A DNA stretch of 64,000 nucleotides from Salinicoccus sp. YB14-2 (GTDB lineage Bacteria > Bacillota > Bacilli > Staphylococcales > Salinicoccaceae), in NCBI RefSeq assembly GCF_001265075.1, contig NZ_LFKO01000001.1, positions 562,527-626,526 of the forward strand. Direction: 5' to 3'. This document shows positions 16,354 to 25,058 of the stretch, piece after piece. A program made the translations under genes and the position numbers. The first letter of the stretch is position 1, and each line of letters begins with the position of its first letter. Under the pieces are notes generated by a model. The model did not search any database, was not told the DNA's origin, and saw nothing but the letters and a program-made list of their open reading frames with translations.

Positions 16354-19068
16354 ATCTCTTTTGACAAGCAATTATTAAATAAACCTGCTTCAAAAATAAC
16401 ATTTGGCTGTTACACACTATTCTTCTGTATTATGTGTATTGTCATTTATAGTTGGTATTTCCTGATGGACGGATCTTTTATATGGGAAAGCGATGGTTTT
16501 ACACAACATTTCCAGTTATTTCATGAATATGTGAATATTTTGCAAGGTGTGCTGAGAGGAGAAGGTTTCCCAGAATGGGATTGGTCAATTGGAGCCGGCG
16601 CGGATACGATTACTTCGTACGGCTATTATGTAATAGGAGACCCGTTCGTTTATCTGGGAGTGTTTTTCCCGGAAAGTTTACGTGAATTTTCTTTTCATTT
16701 AATAATGTTTGTGAGAATGTGGTGTGTCGGGCTCAGTTATCTCATTTTCGTGAGAAAATTTAAAGTTTCACATGGTGCTGCTTTACTGGGCGCGTTGATG
16801 TACACATTCAGTTTTTTTGTGATTTATAATACAGGTCGGCACCCCTTTTTTATCCTGCCGTTAATTTGGTACCCTCTGCTTTGTCTGGGAGTAGAAAAAA
16901 TATTGAAACGAGAGTCAGGCTTACTGTTCAGTATAATGGTGGCAGTCAGTGCAATCGTAAATTTTTATTTTTTTTACAAGTTAACCATATTAGTTTTCAT
17001 ATATGGAGTCGTACGTTACGGCATGCTTTATAGATTCAAAGACTGGAAGCAATTAGGGTATTCTTTCGGCCGTTGTTCGTTACATTACTTTGTTGGTTTG
17101 TTGTTGGGAGCAGTACTCTTTTTGCCAATGGTTGATGGCTTTTTAAATTCATCCAGAAATACAGATGGAACAGCAATTAATCTCTTTCTTTATCAGGTCA
17201 ATTATTATATATCGTTAGTACATAATCTCTTTGTCCCTGACATATACTTATGGACTGCTGGCGGACTTTCTATTTTTACTTTATTTACTGTTGCCTTTTT
17301 ATTCAAAACTAAAAAGAACAAAACATTTTCAAGCCTGATGCTTCTAATTTTAGGTGTCTTTCTATTGTTTCCTTTCTTTGGATCATTTATGAATGGCATG
17401 GCTGGACCGTATAACCGTTTTAGTTTTGCCATTCCTTTGTTTATCGCTTTTGCAAGCGGTCAATTTTTGGAAGAACGGAATAAGTTGCAAGTAAAAGATT
17501 TGCGAATCGTTGGATATATCCTGATAGGTTTCACTTTTATTTATGGAAAGGCAGCAATTGCGGAAAACATGTACTTGTATTATGCTTCCCCAGTAATTTC
17601 AGGATGGGCCATCTGGTTCATATTGATGTATGAGAAAGTAAAGAAAAAAAGAGCAAAAAAAATTTCTATCATTATAGTGGGATTAGTTATATTAAATTTG
17701 ATGACTAACGCAACGAATTTTTATTACCCATATGGCAATAATTCAATATCAAAAATGGTTGAATTAAACACTTCAGCAGATCGTTATGAGAATTTATTCG
17801 GCGGTGTTCAAAACCTTCTGCCTGAAGATGATTTGTATCGAGTAGGCGTCACATCACAGGACAATCATGTGCGTAATCAATTTATCTATCATGATTTAAT
17901 GGGTTTAAGTTCTTATCTCTCCATCACCAATGGTTCTCTATCTGAATTTGCTGAGGAGATGGAGCTCTCCTCCTATCAAATCATTCAACCGCTTCGAAAT
18001 GGTCTGGATGATCGTCGAATAGCGAATCATTTTTTTAACATTGAATATATCCTGACGGAGGAAGACAACGCATCATATCTTCCATATGGCTACGAAGTTG
18101 TGCACCGGTCAAATGATAATCCAGCTTTTATTGTTGCAAAAACAGAAGCTGCTTTCCCATTTGCATATGTTGAAGATAGAGTCACCACAAGAGAAAACTT
18201 TTCGGAGTTAAATCCGGTTGAAAAAGAAACTTTTCTGACACAAGGTGTTGTATTAGAAAACAATCAAGATGTTGAAGGAAGAGAGATTGAGAAAGCAGCA
18301 AATGAACAAATCAAAGAAGTTGAATACCAAATCGAGTATACTGACCCCGGTCTTTCAGCACCAGATAAAAATCTAATAGAGGTTGCAGATAATGAAGCAC
18401 GTTTAAAAATCAACCTTGAAAACGCAGATGAACTTGCAGGCCACGATATATTTATTTATCTGCAAGGTTTAGAGTATGAAACTACCGACACCCCTTTTTA
18501 TAAGCCTGATGATACAAGTTATGATATTCGTTTTTTATATGAAGACCGTAAAAAAACTTTACGTCAATCTGATAAATATTCATTCAGTACATATTTTCAC
18601 AGGGAAAATATGTTTGTCAACCTTGGACATACTGATATGGGAACCGATGAGATGTTTATTCAATTTGAGGACACTGGAAGATATAATATCAATGACATTA
18701 CGATTTATGCATTGCCTGCAGATAATAAAATTGATCAGCAAATAGCTGAAGAAAAATGGGATAATGAATTAGATATTAAAGTTTTTGAAAATGAACGTAT
18801 TGAAGGAAATGTTCAAAGAGAAGAACCAGGTGTCTTAGTTACAACAATTCCATATGAAAAAGGATGGAATGTAACGGTAAATGGGGAAGAAAGGGATACA
18901 GTTCAAGCCAATATCGGATTTATCGGCGTCCCTTTAGATTCAGGAAATTCTGAAATCGTATTTTCATATCAAAGTCCCTACTTGAAATCAGGAGGTGTAC
19001 TCAGCTTAATTGGTATCTTTTTATTAGGGTTAATACAATTAATTCGTAAGAAAAATAATTCATCCTGA
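16354..19068 (+). CDS. yfhO: YfhO family membrane glycosyltransferase, probable AUC start
   Basis: A large membrane protein with many helices in the first 400 residues and an extracytoplasmic C-terminal part ending in one more helix (SGGVLSLIGIFLLGLIQLI). The FIWESDGFTQHFQLF and WDWSIGAGADTI stretches near the N-terminus are typical of the YfhO family of GT-C-like transferases. YfhO transfers GlcNAc to lipoteichoic acid in B. subtilis and Listeria relatives act similarly. The first ATG in frame (16432) falls inside the first membrane helix and has no ribosome-binding site. AAAAGGAGGG at 16338-16347 stands 6 bases before an in-frame ATC at 16354 that opens FDKQLLNKPASK, so an AUC start giving 904 residues is the best model. 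If AUC is not used, expression would be low. Confidence 0.85.
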   Translation: MSFDKQLLNKPASKITFGCYTLFFCIMCIVIYSWYFLMDGSFIWESDGFTQHFQLFHEYVNILQGVLRGEGFPEWDWSIGAGADTITSYGYYVIGDPFVYLGVFFPESLREFSFHLIMFVRMWCVGLSYLIFVRKFKVSHGAALLGALMYTFSFFVIYNTGRHPFFILPLIWYPLLCLGVEKILKRESGLLFSIMVAVSAIVNFYFFYKLTILVFIYGVVRYGMLYRFKDWKQLGYSFGRCSLHYFVGLLLGAVLFLPMVDGFLNSSRNTDGTAINLFLYQVNYYISLVHNLFVPDIYLWTAGGLSIFTLFTVAFLFKTKKNKTFSSLMLLILGVFLLFPFFGSFMNGMAGPYNRFSFAIPLFIAFASGQFLEERNKLQVKDLRIVGYILIGFTFIYGKAAIAENMYLYYASPVISGWAIWFILMYEKVKKKRAKKISIIIVGLVILNLMTNATNFYYPYGNNSISKMVELNTSADRYENLFGGVQNLLPEDDLYRVGVTSQDNHVRNQFIYHDLMGLSSYLSITNGSLSEFAEEMELSSYQIIQPLRNGLDDRRIANHFFNIEYILTEEDNASYLPYGYEVVHRSNDNPAFIVAKTEAAFPFAYVEDRVTTRENFSELNPVEKETFLTQGVVLENNQDVEGREIEKAANEQIKEVEYQIEYTDPGLSAPDKNLIEVADNEARLKINLENADELAGHDIFIYLQGLEYETTDTPFYKPDDTSYDIRFLYEDRKKTLRQSDKYSFSTYFHRENMFVNLGHTDMGTDEMFIQFEDTGRYNINDITIYALPADNKIDQQIAEEKWDNELDIKVFENERIEGNVQREEPGVLVTTIPYEKGWNVTVNGEERDTVQANIGFIGVPLDSGNSEIVFSYQSPYLKSGGVLSLIGIFLLGLIQLIRKKNNSS

Positions 19069-19091
19069 TTGATATTCATTATTGTGTTATA

Positions 19092-19124
19092 TTCTCATTA
19101 TAGGTATATTCACTATAATGAGAA
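19092..19124 (+). terminator. Terminator of the glycosylation operon
   Basis: TTCTCATTATAG and its exact complement (12 bp) flank a 9-base loop, followed by ATTTTTAAAT, 24 bp behind the yfhO stop. Confidence 0.7.
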
Positions 19125-19167
19125 ATTTTTAAATGATTTTAATACAACTGGAGAAGAAAGGATTGTA

Positions 19168-19497
19168 TTGGTTGAGATAAAAAGAGCAGATAAAGGACAT
19201 GTTCATGAAATTTCCAAATTATGCATAAACAGGTATTTGGAATACATTTGATGAAACCCGTTCTTAAGAGTATATAAAATGAATTATTAATGAGTTTTAT
19301 AATATTGACAGAATAAGAACGGAAGTAGATGAAAATAGTGAATCATGGGGTGGGTATTTTACCTCTTTGGATAATGAGAAAATTATCGGAGCCAGTGCAG
19401 GTAGCATGATAGATTCTGATACCAGTGAAGTGTTTTTCTATATGTAGATTCTTCCAGAGGAAATGGGGAGGGATCGCATCGAAACTTTTGAATTATG
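19168..19497 (+). pseudogene. Decayed GNAT acetyltransferase gene, 3' end missing
   Basis: Reading across frames recovers a GNAT-like protein. It begins VEIKRADKGHVHEISKLCIN; a +1 shift gives WNTFDETRS, with stops where AAG and TGG would be expected; then RIRTEVDENSESWGGYF, EKIIGASAGSMID and SEVFFY. After a further shift the acetyl-CoA-binding loop can be read as VDSSRGNGEG and then IASKLLNYV. At least two in-frame stops and two or more frameshifts are present. The gene is cut off at about 19497, exactly where the nhaC-leader repeat begins, so its 3' end was lost in the rearrangement that formed the island's right border. It cannot make a functional enzyme. Confidence 0.75.
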
Positions 19498-19546
19498 TAT
19501 AATTGAAAATAAAAGGGGTTTTTACATGTCTGATTCAAATGATGAA
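19495..19546 (+). repeat. Right copy of the nhaC leader/start repeat
   Basis: The partner of 14707-14759. It contains the ribosome-binding site and first seven codons of the intact nhaC gene. Together the two copies bracket about 4.7 kb of AT-rich DNA carrying the glycosyltransferase, gtrA, yfhO and the GNAT remnant. Confidence 0.85.
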
Positions 19547-20998
19547 TTATTCGAACATAAAACAAAAAAAGAATTTAACTTTTTCTTAGCAGTGCTTCCG
19601 CTCATTGTCATGGTCATATCGATGCTGTATGCAATAGTGGTTCTTGAAACCGACCCTCACCTGCCACTGATCATCGGCACAGCGACCGGAATGATTGTTG
19701 CGATAATCGTCGGATTCAAATGGGATGATTTGGAACAAATGATGTATAAAGGAATACGTCTTGCCCTTCCTGCTGTCGTCATCATTATGCTCGTCGGACT
19801 GATTATCGGTTCGTGGATCGGCGGCGGTGTCGTCGCCACAATGATCTATTACGGCCTCATGATTATCAGCCCGCAATATTTCCTGGTGACAATAATCATC
19901 ATCTGTGCGATTGTTTCACTTGCGATCGGAAGCTCATGGTCCACTATGGCAACAATCGGTGTTGCAGGAATGGGCATTGGGATGAGCATGGGCATCAACC
20001 CTGCAATGATTGCAGGCGCTGTAATTTCCGGCTCTTATTTCGGAGATAAAATGTCACCGCTATCCGATACTACCAACCTGGCATCTGGCCTGACGAACAC
20101 CGATCTATTCGTACATATCAGACATATGCTGTACACGACAGTACCCGGCCTGATTGTTGCATTGATTGTATTCTTCATCATAGGAATAAACGTCATCGGC
20201 AGCGGCACTGCTTCTCCTGAAGATATTCAGGCAATGATGACGAGCATGAATGAGAATTTTGTAATCAGCCCATGGCTTTTATTAGTACCGGCATTAGTTA
20301 TTTTATGTATCATTTTTAAAGTACAAGCTGTGCCTGCTCTGGTTATCGGAGTCGTCCTTGGATTTATATGCAATATCCTCATCCAGGGGGATTCACTTGC
20401 CGATGCCGCATCAATACTGATGAACGGCTATGTTTTGGAATCCAATAATGAAATGGTCGACACACTGTTTAACCGCGGCGGCCTGATGGACATGATGTAC
20501 ACAGTTTCATTGACCATTGTCGCCATGACTTTTGCCGGAGTTCTTGAATATACCGGCATGCTTAAAGCGATCATGCAGCAGATTCTAAAAGTGGCTAAAG
20601 GGACATTCGGTATTATTACTGCAACCATCGCGTCCTGTTTCGCGACAAACGTGACATGTTCTGAACAATATATTTCCATTGTGGTACCTTCCAGAATGTA
20701 CTTGAGAACTTTTATTGAACATAACCTGCATTCTAAAAATTTATCACGCTCACTTGAAGACGGCGGAACATTAACTTCAGTGTTCATTCCATGGAACACT
20801 TGCGGTGTGTTCATATACGGTACACTGGGTGTTGCAGCCTGGGAGTATGCGCCGTTTGCGATTCTTAACTTTACAGTACCTGTAGTCGCAATAATACTGG
20901 CAGCAACAGGATTTGGCATCACTAAAATTTCAGACAAAGAACGTGATGCTTACCTCGCAAAACATTATCCGGAAGAAACAAAAACTGCAGAAGTATAA
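19526..20998 (+). CDS. nhaC: NhaC family Na+/H+ antiporter
   Basis: A 490-residue membrane protein with about eleven to twelve hydrophobic helices. The region IGSSWSTMATIGVAGMGIG followed by SGSYFGDKMSPLSDTTNLAS is diagnostic of NhaC, where the Asp and Ser/Thr residues sit in the ion path. It exchanges cytoplasmic sodium for protons, or malate and lactate in the MleN branch, a useful trait in a salt-tolerant coccus. The ATG at 19526 follows AAAAGGGG; an open stretch upstream to 19463 belongs to the GNAT remnant. A strong terminator follows. Its leader is duplicated 4.8 kb upstream. Confidence 0.9.
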   Translation: MSDSNDELFEHKTKKEFNFFLAVLPLIVMVISMLYAIVVLETDPHLPLIIGTATGMIVAIIVGFKWDDLEQMMYKGIRLALPAVVIIMLVGLIIGSWIGGGVVATMIYYGLMIISPQYFLVTIIIICAIVSLAIGSSWSTMATIGVAGMGIGMSMGINPAMIAGAVISGSYFGDKMSPLSDTTNLASGLTNTDLFVHIRHMLYTTVPGLIVALIVFFIIGINVIGSGTASPEDIQAMMTSMNENFVISPWLLLVPALVILCIIFKVQAVPALVIGVVLGFICNILIQGDSLADAASILMNGYVLESNNEMVDTLFNRGGLMDMMYTVSLTIVAMTFAGVLEYTGMLKAIMQQILKVAKGTFGIITATIASCFATNVTCSEQYISIVVPSRMYLRTFIEHNLHSKNLSRSLEDGGTLTSVFIPWNTCGVFIYGTLGVAAWEYAPFAILNFTVPVVAIILAATGFGITKISDKERDAYLAKHYPEETKTAEV

Positions 20999-21003
20999 AA
21001 ATA

Positions 21004-21031
21004 AGTCCCGGCAATTCTGCCGGGACTTTTC
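21004..21031 (+). terminator. Terminator of nhaC
   Basis: AGTCCCGGC-AATTCT-GCCGGGACT followed by TTTT, six bases behind the stop codon. The convergent PepSY lipoprotein gene ends shortly beyond, so it may serve both strands. Confidence 0.85.
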
Positions 21032-21044
21032 TCATTCATTTTTA

Positions 21045-21866
21045 TTAATCATCCTGCTCCACCTTGATCACTTTTCCGGTGGTTGCATGGATTTCAACTT
21101 CGTACTCTGAACCGTTGTAATCAATTTCCATATCAAATTCGTTGTCTTCTTTATCCACATCCCACTCGGATACGGAGCCGCCGCCTACAGCATCCAGAGC
21201 GATATTGGACGCTTCTTCAGATGAAATGTAGTCTCCTTCAAATTCGATGTCGTTGGCAGACTCTGTGCCGAATTTATTGTCATGATCGAAGTCTTTTATT
21301 TCACCTGTCGTTGCATTGATTTCAACATCATATTCAGAGCCGTCATACACCAGTTCAATTTCATAGTCATTGTCATCTCTGTCGAAGTCCTTATCAGTGA
21401 CGTCTCCGCCGCCAACCTTATCTTTGGCGATTTCCACTGCTTTGTCCATGCCGATGAAATCATCATCTTTTTGTGTCGTATTTTCTGACTGAGTATTTTC
21501 TGACTCTTCTCTGTCACCGTCCTCGCGGTCAATTTCCTCTTCTGAAATACTCAGATCATCAGCATTGATTTTTACTTCATACTCATCTTCGCCGTTTTCC
21601 ATTTCAATCTCATAATAATAAACGCCGTCATCTTCATCGAGTTCCACTTCCGTCGCAACACCTTCAAAACATTCGCTTGCCGCGCCAACCGCTTCCTGAA
21701 CGGAATATTTGAACGCATCCGTCTCTTCAGTCTGGACATTCGCAACACCTGTGTTATCCTCATCCGACCATTCCAGATTTTCATCCGCACTTACCGTTGT
21801 ACATGCACCCAACACCAACGCTGAAGCCAAAGTACCTGCCATTAAAGTATATTTATTCAATTTCAT
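21045..21866 (-). CDS. PepSY-domain lipoprotein
   Basis: A 273-residue, very acidic lipoprotein. Residues 1-22 form a signal peptide with lipobox LGAC (Cys22). Two clear PepSY repeats follow: one with MDKAVEIAKDKVGGG and YDVEINATTGEIKDF, one with EEASNIALDAVGGG and YEVEIHATTGKVIKV. A diverged third lies nearer the N-terminus. PepSY domains are thought to restrain proteases or bind peptides at the cell surface; in Staphylococcaceae such lipoproteins are frequent and uncharacterised. AAGGAGGCG precedes the ATG. A close relative lies at 23329-24318, on the other side of an MFS gene. Confidence 0.88.
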   Translation of the reverse strand: MKLNKYTLMAGTLASALVLGACTTVSADENLEWSDEDNTGVANVQTEETDAFKYSVQEAVGAASECFEGVATEVELDEDDGVYYYEIEMENGEDEYEVKINADDLSISEEEIDREDGDREESENTQSENTTQKDDDFIGMDKAVEIAKDKVGGGDVTDKDFDRDDNDYEIELVYDGSEYDVEINATTGEIKDFDHDNKFGTESANDIEFEGDYISSEEASNIALDAVGGGSVSEWDVDKEDNEFDMEIDYNGSEYEVEIHATTGKVIKVEQDD

Positions 21867-21962
21867 TTTCTAACGCCTCCTTGTTATCTTACTTATATAA
21901 TAACCAGCCAAAACTAAAGGCCATTTAAAGTAAAATTAAAGAATGATTAAAAAATGAAATAT

Positions 21963-23171
21963 TCATTTTAACCCGGAGGCGGTCTGCTTACTTTTAAGTC
22001 TGATCGCCAATGTCACCAGCACGAAACAAAGCAGTGCTGCCACAAGATTTACAAAGACGACCCCCGGCCAGTAATAGCTCGCCCAGAACAGTCCCGCGAA
22101 GGTCCCGAGCAGCGAGGCACCGACATAATAAAAGAACAAATACAATGAAGAGGCCTGGGCTTTATTTTCCTCGGCATTCCTGCCGACAAGCCCGCTCACT
22201 ACAGAATGACTCGCAAAGAAACCGTAAGTGAAGAGTGAGAGCCCCAAAATGATAGTAATGACGCTCGGTATGAATAATATCAATATGCCGGTTGTCAGTA
22301 TCGACAATCCGAGGTAAAGCACTTTTTCCTGTCCGAGACGTGCGACAAGACTCCCGTTTACAGTCGAGCTGACCGTTCCAATCAACAAAATAAGAAATAC
22401 CCAGCTCACGATCGACTGGTTGATGCCGAACGGTTCACCAAGCAGCACGAACGTCACATAACTGAACAAGGCAATATTCATTCCCATCAATAAAAACCCG
22501 ACGCCGAAGAGACTGACCAGCACAGGATTTTTCATGTGATCGATGAGTGTCCCGAACAAAGACCCGGCAGATAATTTTTGTGCCCTGAAATTTTGCGAAG
22601 GGGTCAACAGTTTCCAAAAGATGATTGTTGCGACGACACTGATCAGACCAATGCTTAAAAACGCAATCTGCCAATTGAACACATCACCCATCAAACCTGA
22701 GAACACACGCCCGAATACCGCACCAAGTGAATTGCCGCTGATGTACAGACCCATCATGAGCGGCATACTGCGGGGATGGATCTCCTCATTGATATAAGCC
22801 ATGGCGATGGAGGGCACCCCGGCAAGGACAACCCCTTGCAGCGTTCTTAAAACAAGCAGCATCGTGAAACTTTCGCCGCTTAATGGTGTGAGCACACAAA
22901 GCAATGATGCCGCAAACATAGACCCCACCATTATTTGTTTTCGGCCGACCGCTTCTGAAAGCGAGCCAAAAATGAGCATGCTGACGGCTAAAGCAAGTGT
23001 CGTTAACGTCAGGGAAAGACTCGAAGTTGCGGGCGTAACATTGAATACCTCACTGAATTCAGGCATCAGCGGCTGTGCAGTGTACAAAATTGCAAAAGTA
23101 TTAAAACCGGCGGCAAAAAACGCGATGGACACCTTATTGAAGGCCGGTGTCCTCTTCTCTATAAAATCCAT
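21963..23171 (-). CDS. MFS transporter, YnfM/YybF-like drug exporter
   Basis: A 402-residue major facilitator with twelve hydrophobic helices. The signature between helices 2 and 3 is present (FGSLSEAVGRKQIMVGSM) and GVPSIAMAYINEEIHP marks the YnfM-like branch. These are presumed exporters of drugs or small metabolites. Several ATGs are possible. ATG 23171 is used because GGAGATG lies 7 bases upstream; ATG 23186 is an alternative. It stands between two paralogous PepSY lipoprotein genes on the same strand. Substrate unknown. Confidence 0.85.
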   Translation of the reverse strand: MDFIEKRTPAFNKVSIAFFAAGFNTFAILYTAQPLMPEFSEVFNVTPATSSLSLTLTTLALAVSMLIFGSLSEAVGRKQIMVGSMFAASLLCVLTPLSGESFTMLLVLRTLQGVVLAGVPSIAMAYINEEIHPRSMPLMMGLYISGNSLGAVFGRVFSGLMGDVFNWQIAFLSIGLISVVATIIFWKLLTPSQNFRAQKLSAGSLFGTLIDHMKNPVLVSLFGVGFLLMGMNIALFSYVTFVLLGEPFGINQSIVSWVFLILLIGTVSSTVNGSLVARLGQEKVLYLGLSILTTGILILFIPSVITIILGLSLFTYGFFASHSVVSGLVGRNAEENKAQASSLYLFFYYVGASLLGTFAGLFWASYYWPGVVFVNLVAALLCFVLVTLAIRLKSKQTASGLK

Positions 23172-23289
23172 TAGCAGCATCTCCATTAGTATTCTGTTAT
23201 TTATTATGCTACCACTACACACTTTTATAGTAAATTACAGTTGCTCTCAGATGACCTCGGCAGAACACATAAAATCCACAAAATAAAAA

Positions 23290-23318
23290 CCGGAACACCC
23301 CTTTTTAAGATGTACCGG
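23290..23318 (-). terminator. Terminator of the second PepSY lipoprotein gene
   Basis: On the minus strand CCGGTACA and TGTTCCGG pair with one mismatch around a 13-base loop, followed by TTTTTATTTT, about 10 bp behind the stop codon at 23329. Confidence 0.6.
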
Positions 23319-23328
23319 CTTCCATAAT

Positions 23329-24318
23329 TTAATCATCGTATTCAATATCCAATATCGTACCGTCAAGCGCACTGATTTCCATTTCAACTTCCTGGCCGTT
23401 TGAGTTCAATTCGATTTCATATTCCAGGTCTTCGTCGTCATATTCCCATTCTATGACAACACCGCCGGCTTCATATAGAGCAATATTGATTGCCGCTTCC
23501 GCCGTCAGTATACTATTTTGATAATCAGTGTTCTGCTGTTCCTCACGAGAAGGTTTCTGTTCTTTATTCTCCTGTGCCTCTGAAGGGTTCGATTCATCTG
23601 TCGCCGGCTCACTATCGGATGCTTTTTCATCATCCTTGTTTTCAGCGGTTTCAGATTGTACCTCTACCGAAGAAATACTTTCGTCAGACGCTTCTGGTTT
23701 GCTGTCTGTATTTTTCGTTTGCTCTTCAGTTTTTTCACCTTTACCGCCGGAACCGTCGATTTTATCTTTCTTCTCATCCTTTTGAACTTCTTTATCCAAA
23801 ATATCTGCTGTTAAAGCATCAATTTCGATTTTAATCAATTCATCGCCCGTTTCTATAAGGTTTTCATATTCATCGTCCTCAAGTTCCCAGCCGGTGATTT
23901 CTCCGTCCACTTCGTTGTCAGCAATATCCAGTGCCGCTTCCGGGGTAATTCTTTTAACGCTGTTCAACGGATCATCACTGTCCGCATCACCTTTTTCCAG
24001 CTTGATCAGTTCCAAATTGTCAGCATCGACTTTACTGTTGTACTTTATGTCGCCGTTCACTATTTCTATTTCATCATAATAAACGCCGTCATCTCCGTCG
24101 AGTGCCACTTCCACCACGGTGCCGTCATACAGCGAATTGATCTTGTCCACCGCTTCCTGCGGTGTATGTTTCAAGTTATTGATTTCCTCTGCAACATGAT
24201 TTTTAGCTTCACCCTGGTTGTTATTGTGTGACCACTCCAAATCCGTATCCGCATTGGCAGTCGTACAGGCCGCAAGCAGCACCATTCCTAAAATGATGGT
24301 TCTCAGGCAGTTATTCAT
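23329..24318 (-). CDS. PepSY-like lipoprotein with long acidic low-complexity linker
   Basis: A 329-residue lipoprotein with signal peptide and lipobox LAAC (Cys18). Its N-terminal 100 residues align with those of the lipoprotein at 21045-21866 (ADTDLEWSHNNNQGEA versus ADENLEWSDEDNTGVA). PepSY-like segments sit at about 120-175 (ITPEAALDIADNEVDGEITG) and 275-329 (TAEAAINIALYEAGGV, with VEMEISALDGTILDI). They are separated by roughly 95 residues rich in Glu, Asp, Lys, Ser and Asn, likely an extended spacer across the wall. The two genes are paralogues on the same strand, split by an MFS gene. Function at the cell surface unknown. Confidence 0.82.
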   Translation of the reverse strand: MNNCLRTIILGMVLLAACTTANADTDLEWSHNNNQGEAKNHVAEEINNLKHTPQEAVDKINSLYDGTVVEVALDGDDGVYYDEIEIVNGDIKYNSKVDADNLELIKLEKGDADSDDPLNSVKRITPEAALDIADNEVDGEITGWELEDDEYENLIETGDELIKIEIDALTADILDKEVQKDEKKDKIDGSGGKGEKTEEQTKNTDSKPEASDESISSVEVQSETAENKDDEKASDSEPATDESNPSEAQENKEQKPSREEQQNTDYQNSILTAEAAINIALYEAGGVVIEWEYDDEDLEYEIELNSNGQEVEMEISALDGTILDIEYDD

Positions 24319-24473
24319 ATTATTACGGACCTCCCAAATTATTATCCATTAATTTCACTATACTGCGCTTGTCCTAAGGGAGACTTAACGATTTATTAAA
24401 ACTTGATTAAAAAGAACGAGAATTTTGACTTTTCAAAATATTGCCTTTATATTTATTTCGGTTTATGAGATAA

Positions 24474-24502
24474 TTGACAGTAAGTTGACAAACGTTTATG
24501 AA
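24474..24502 (+). promoter_or_regulatory. Sigma-A promoter of the 24534 lipoprotein gene
   Basis: TTGACA (24474-24479), a 17-base spacer and TATGAA (24497-24502). It is the only strong promoter-like element in the 212-bp region between the divergent genes at 24318 and 24534. Confidence 0.65.
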
Positions 24503-24533
24503 TTACAGCAGGTGATAGGAAAGGAGGAACATG

Positions 24534-24998
24534 ATGAGTCGTGTTTCCTGGGGGATGCTCTTTTTCCTGGTCACCATCATTCTTACAGGCTGTAGCAGTG
24601 ATGATGACTTCAGCGGTCGTACATTCACGATCGTTGATAATTCAACTCTTCTTGAAACAAAAGAACAAATGAATATGCAGGAAGAAGATACTAGAAGAGT
24701 ATTATTGTCACTCACATTCGATTCAGGAGAAGTCACCATTAATTCAAATCAGAATTTAACAGGGGAGTATGAAACATTTGATGACCGGTTGGAAATCACT
24801 TTAAGCGATGATAAAGGGGATGTCACTTTAGTCTTTTCTGATTTGGCATCAAGTGTTGAAAAGAACGTCAAATATACGGCTGAAATTTCAGATATAGATT
24901 ATTCTTTAAGCGATACAGGCGGTCTTGCTCAATTGGAATTCATGGCTTCGGATAATACTGAAGGCATGATGGTCTCTTTTGAAGAGAACACAGAATGA
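24534..24998 (+). CDS. Small lipoprotein of unknown function
   Basis: A 154-residue secreted lipoprotein. The signal peptide runs to a lipobox LTGC near residue 20, followed by SSDDDFS. The mature part is acidic, mostly beta-rich by eye (TFDSGEVTINSNQNLTGEYE, LEITLSDDKGDVTLVFSD). No family is recognised. Two ATGs follow AAAGGAGG; the second (24534) has the better spacing, the first (24531) is possible. It has its own promoter and terminator, so it is a monocistronic unit. Its layout resembles small staphylococcal lipoproteins that report cell-wall status, but nothing specific supports this. Confidence 0.75.
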   Translation: MSRVSWGMLFFLVTIILTGCSSDDDFSGRTFTIVDNSTLLETKEQMNMQEEDTRRVLLSLTFDSGEVTINSNQNLTGEYETFDDRLEITLSDDKGDVTLVFSDLASSVEKNVKYTAEISDIDYSLSDTGGLAQLEFMASDNTEGMMVSFEENTE

Positions 24999-25005
24999 CA
25001 ATAAA

Positions 25006-25031
25006 AAAACGACCTCACAAGAGGTCGTTTT
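25006..25031. terminator. Terminator behind the 24534 lipoprotein gene
   Basis: AAAACGACCTC-ACAA-GAGGTCGTTTT, an 11-bp perfect stem flanked by A and T runs, so it can act on both strands for the convergent gene ending at 25059. Confidence 0.85.
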
Positions 25032-25058
25032 TAAAGTCCGGCTGCAGACGCCGCATTT

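Noticed and set aside
19069..19251. Short plus-strand frame behind yfhO
   Set aside because: Its first part crosses the yfhO terminator hairpin and its second part is the first exon-like piece of the GNAT pseudogene; no independent gene.
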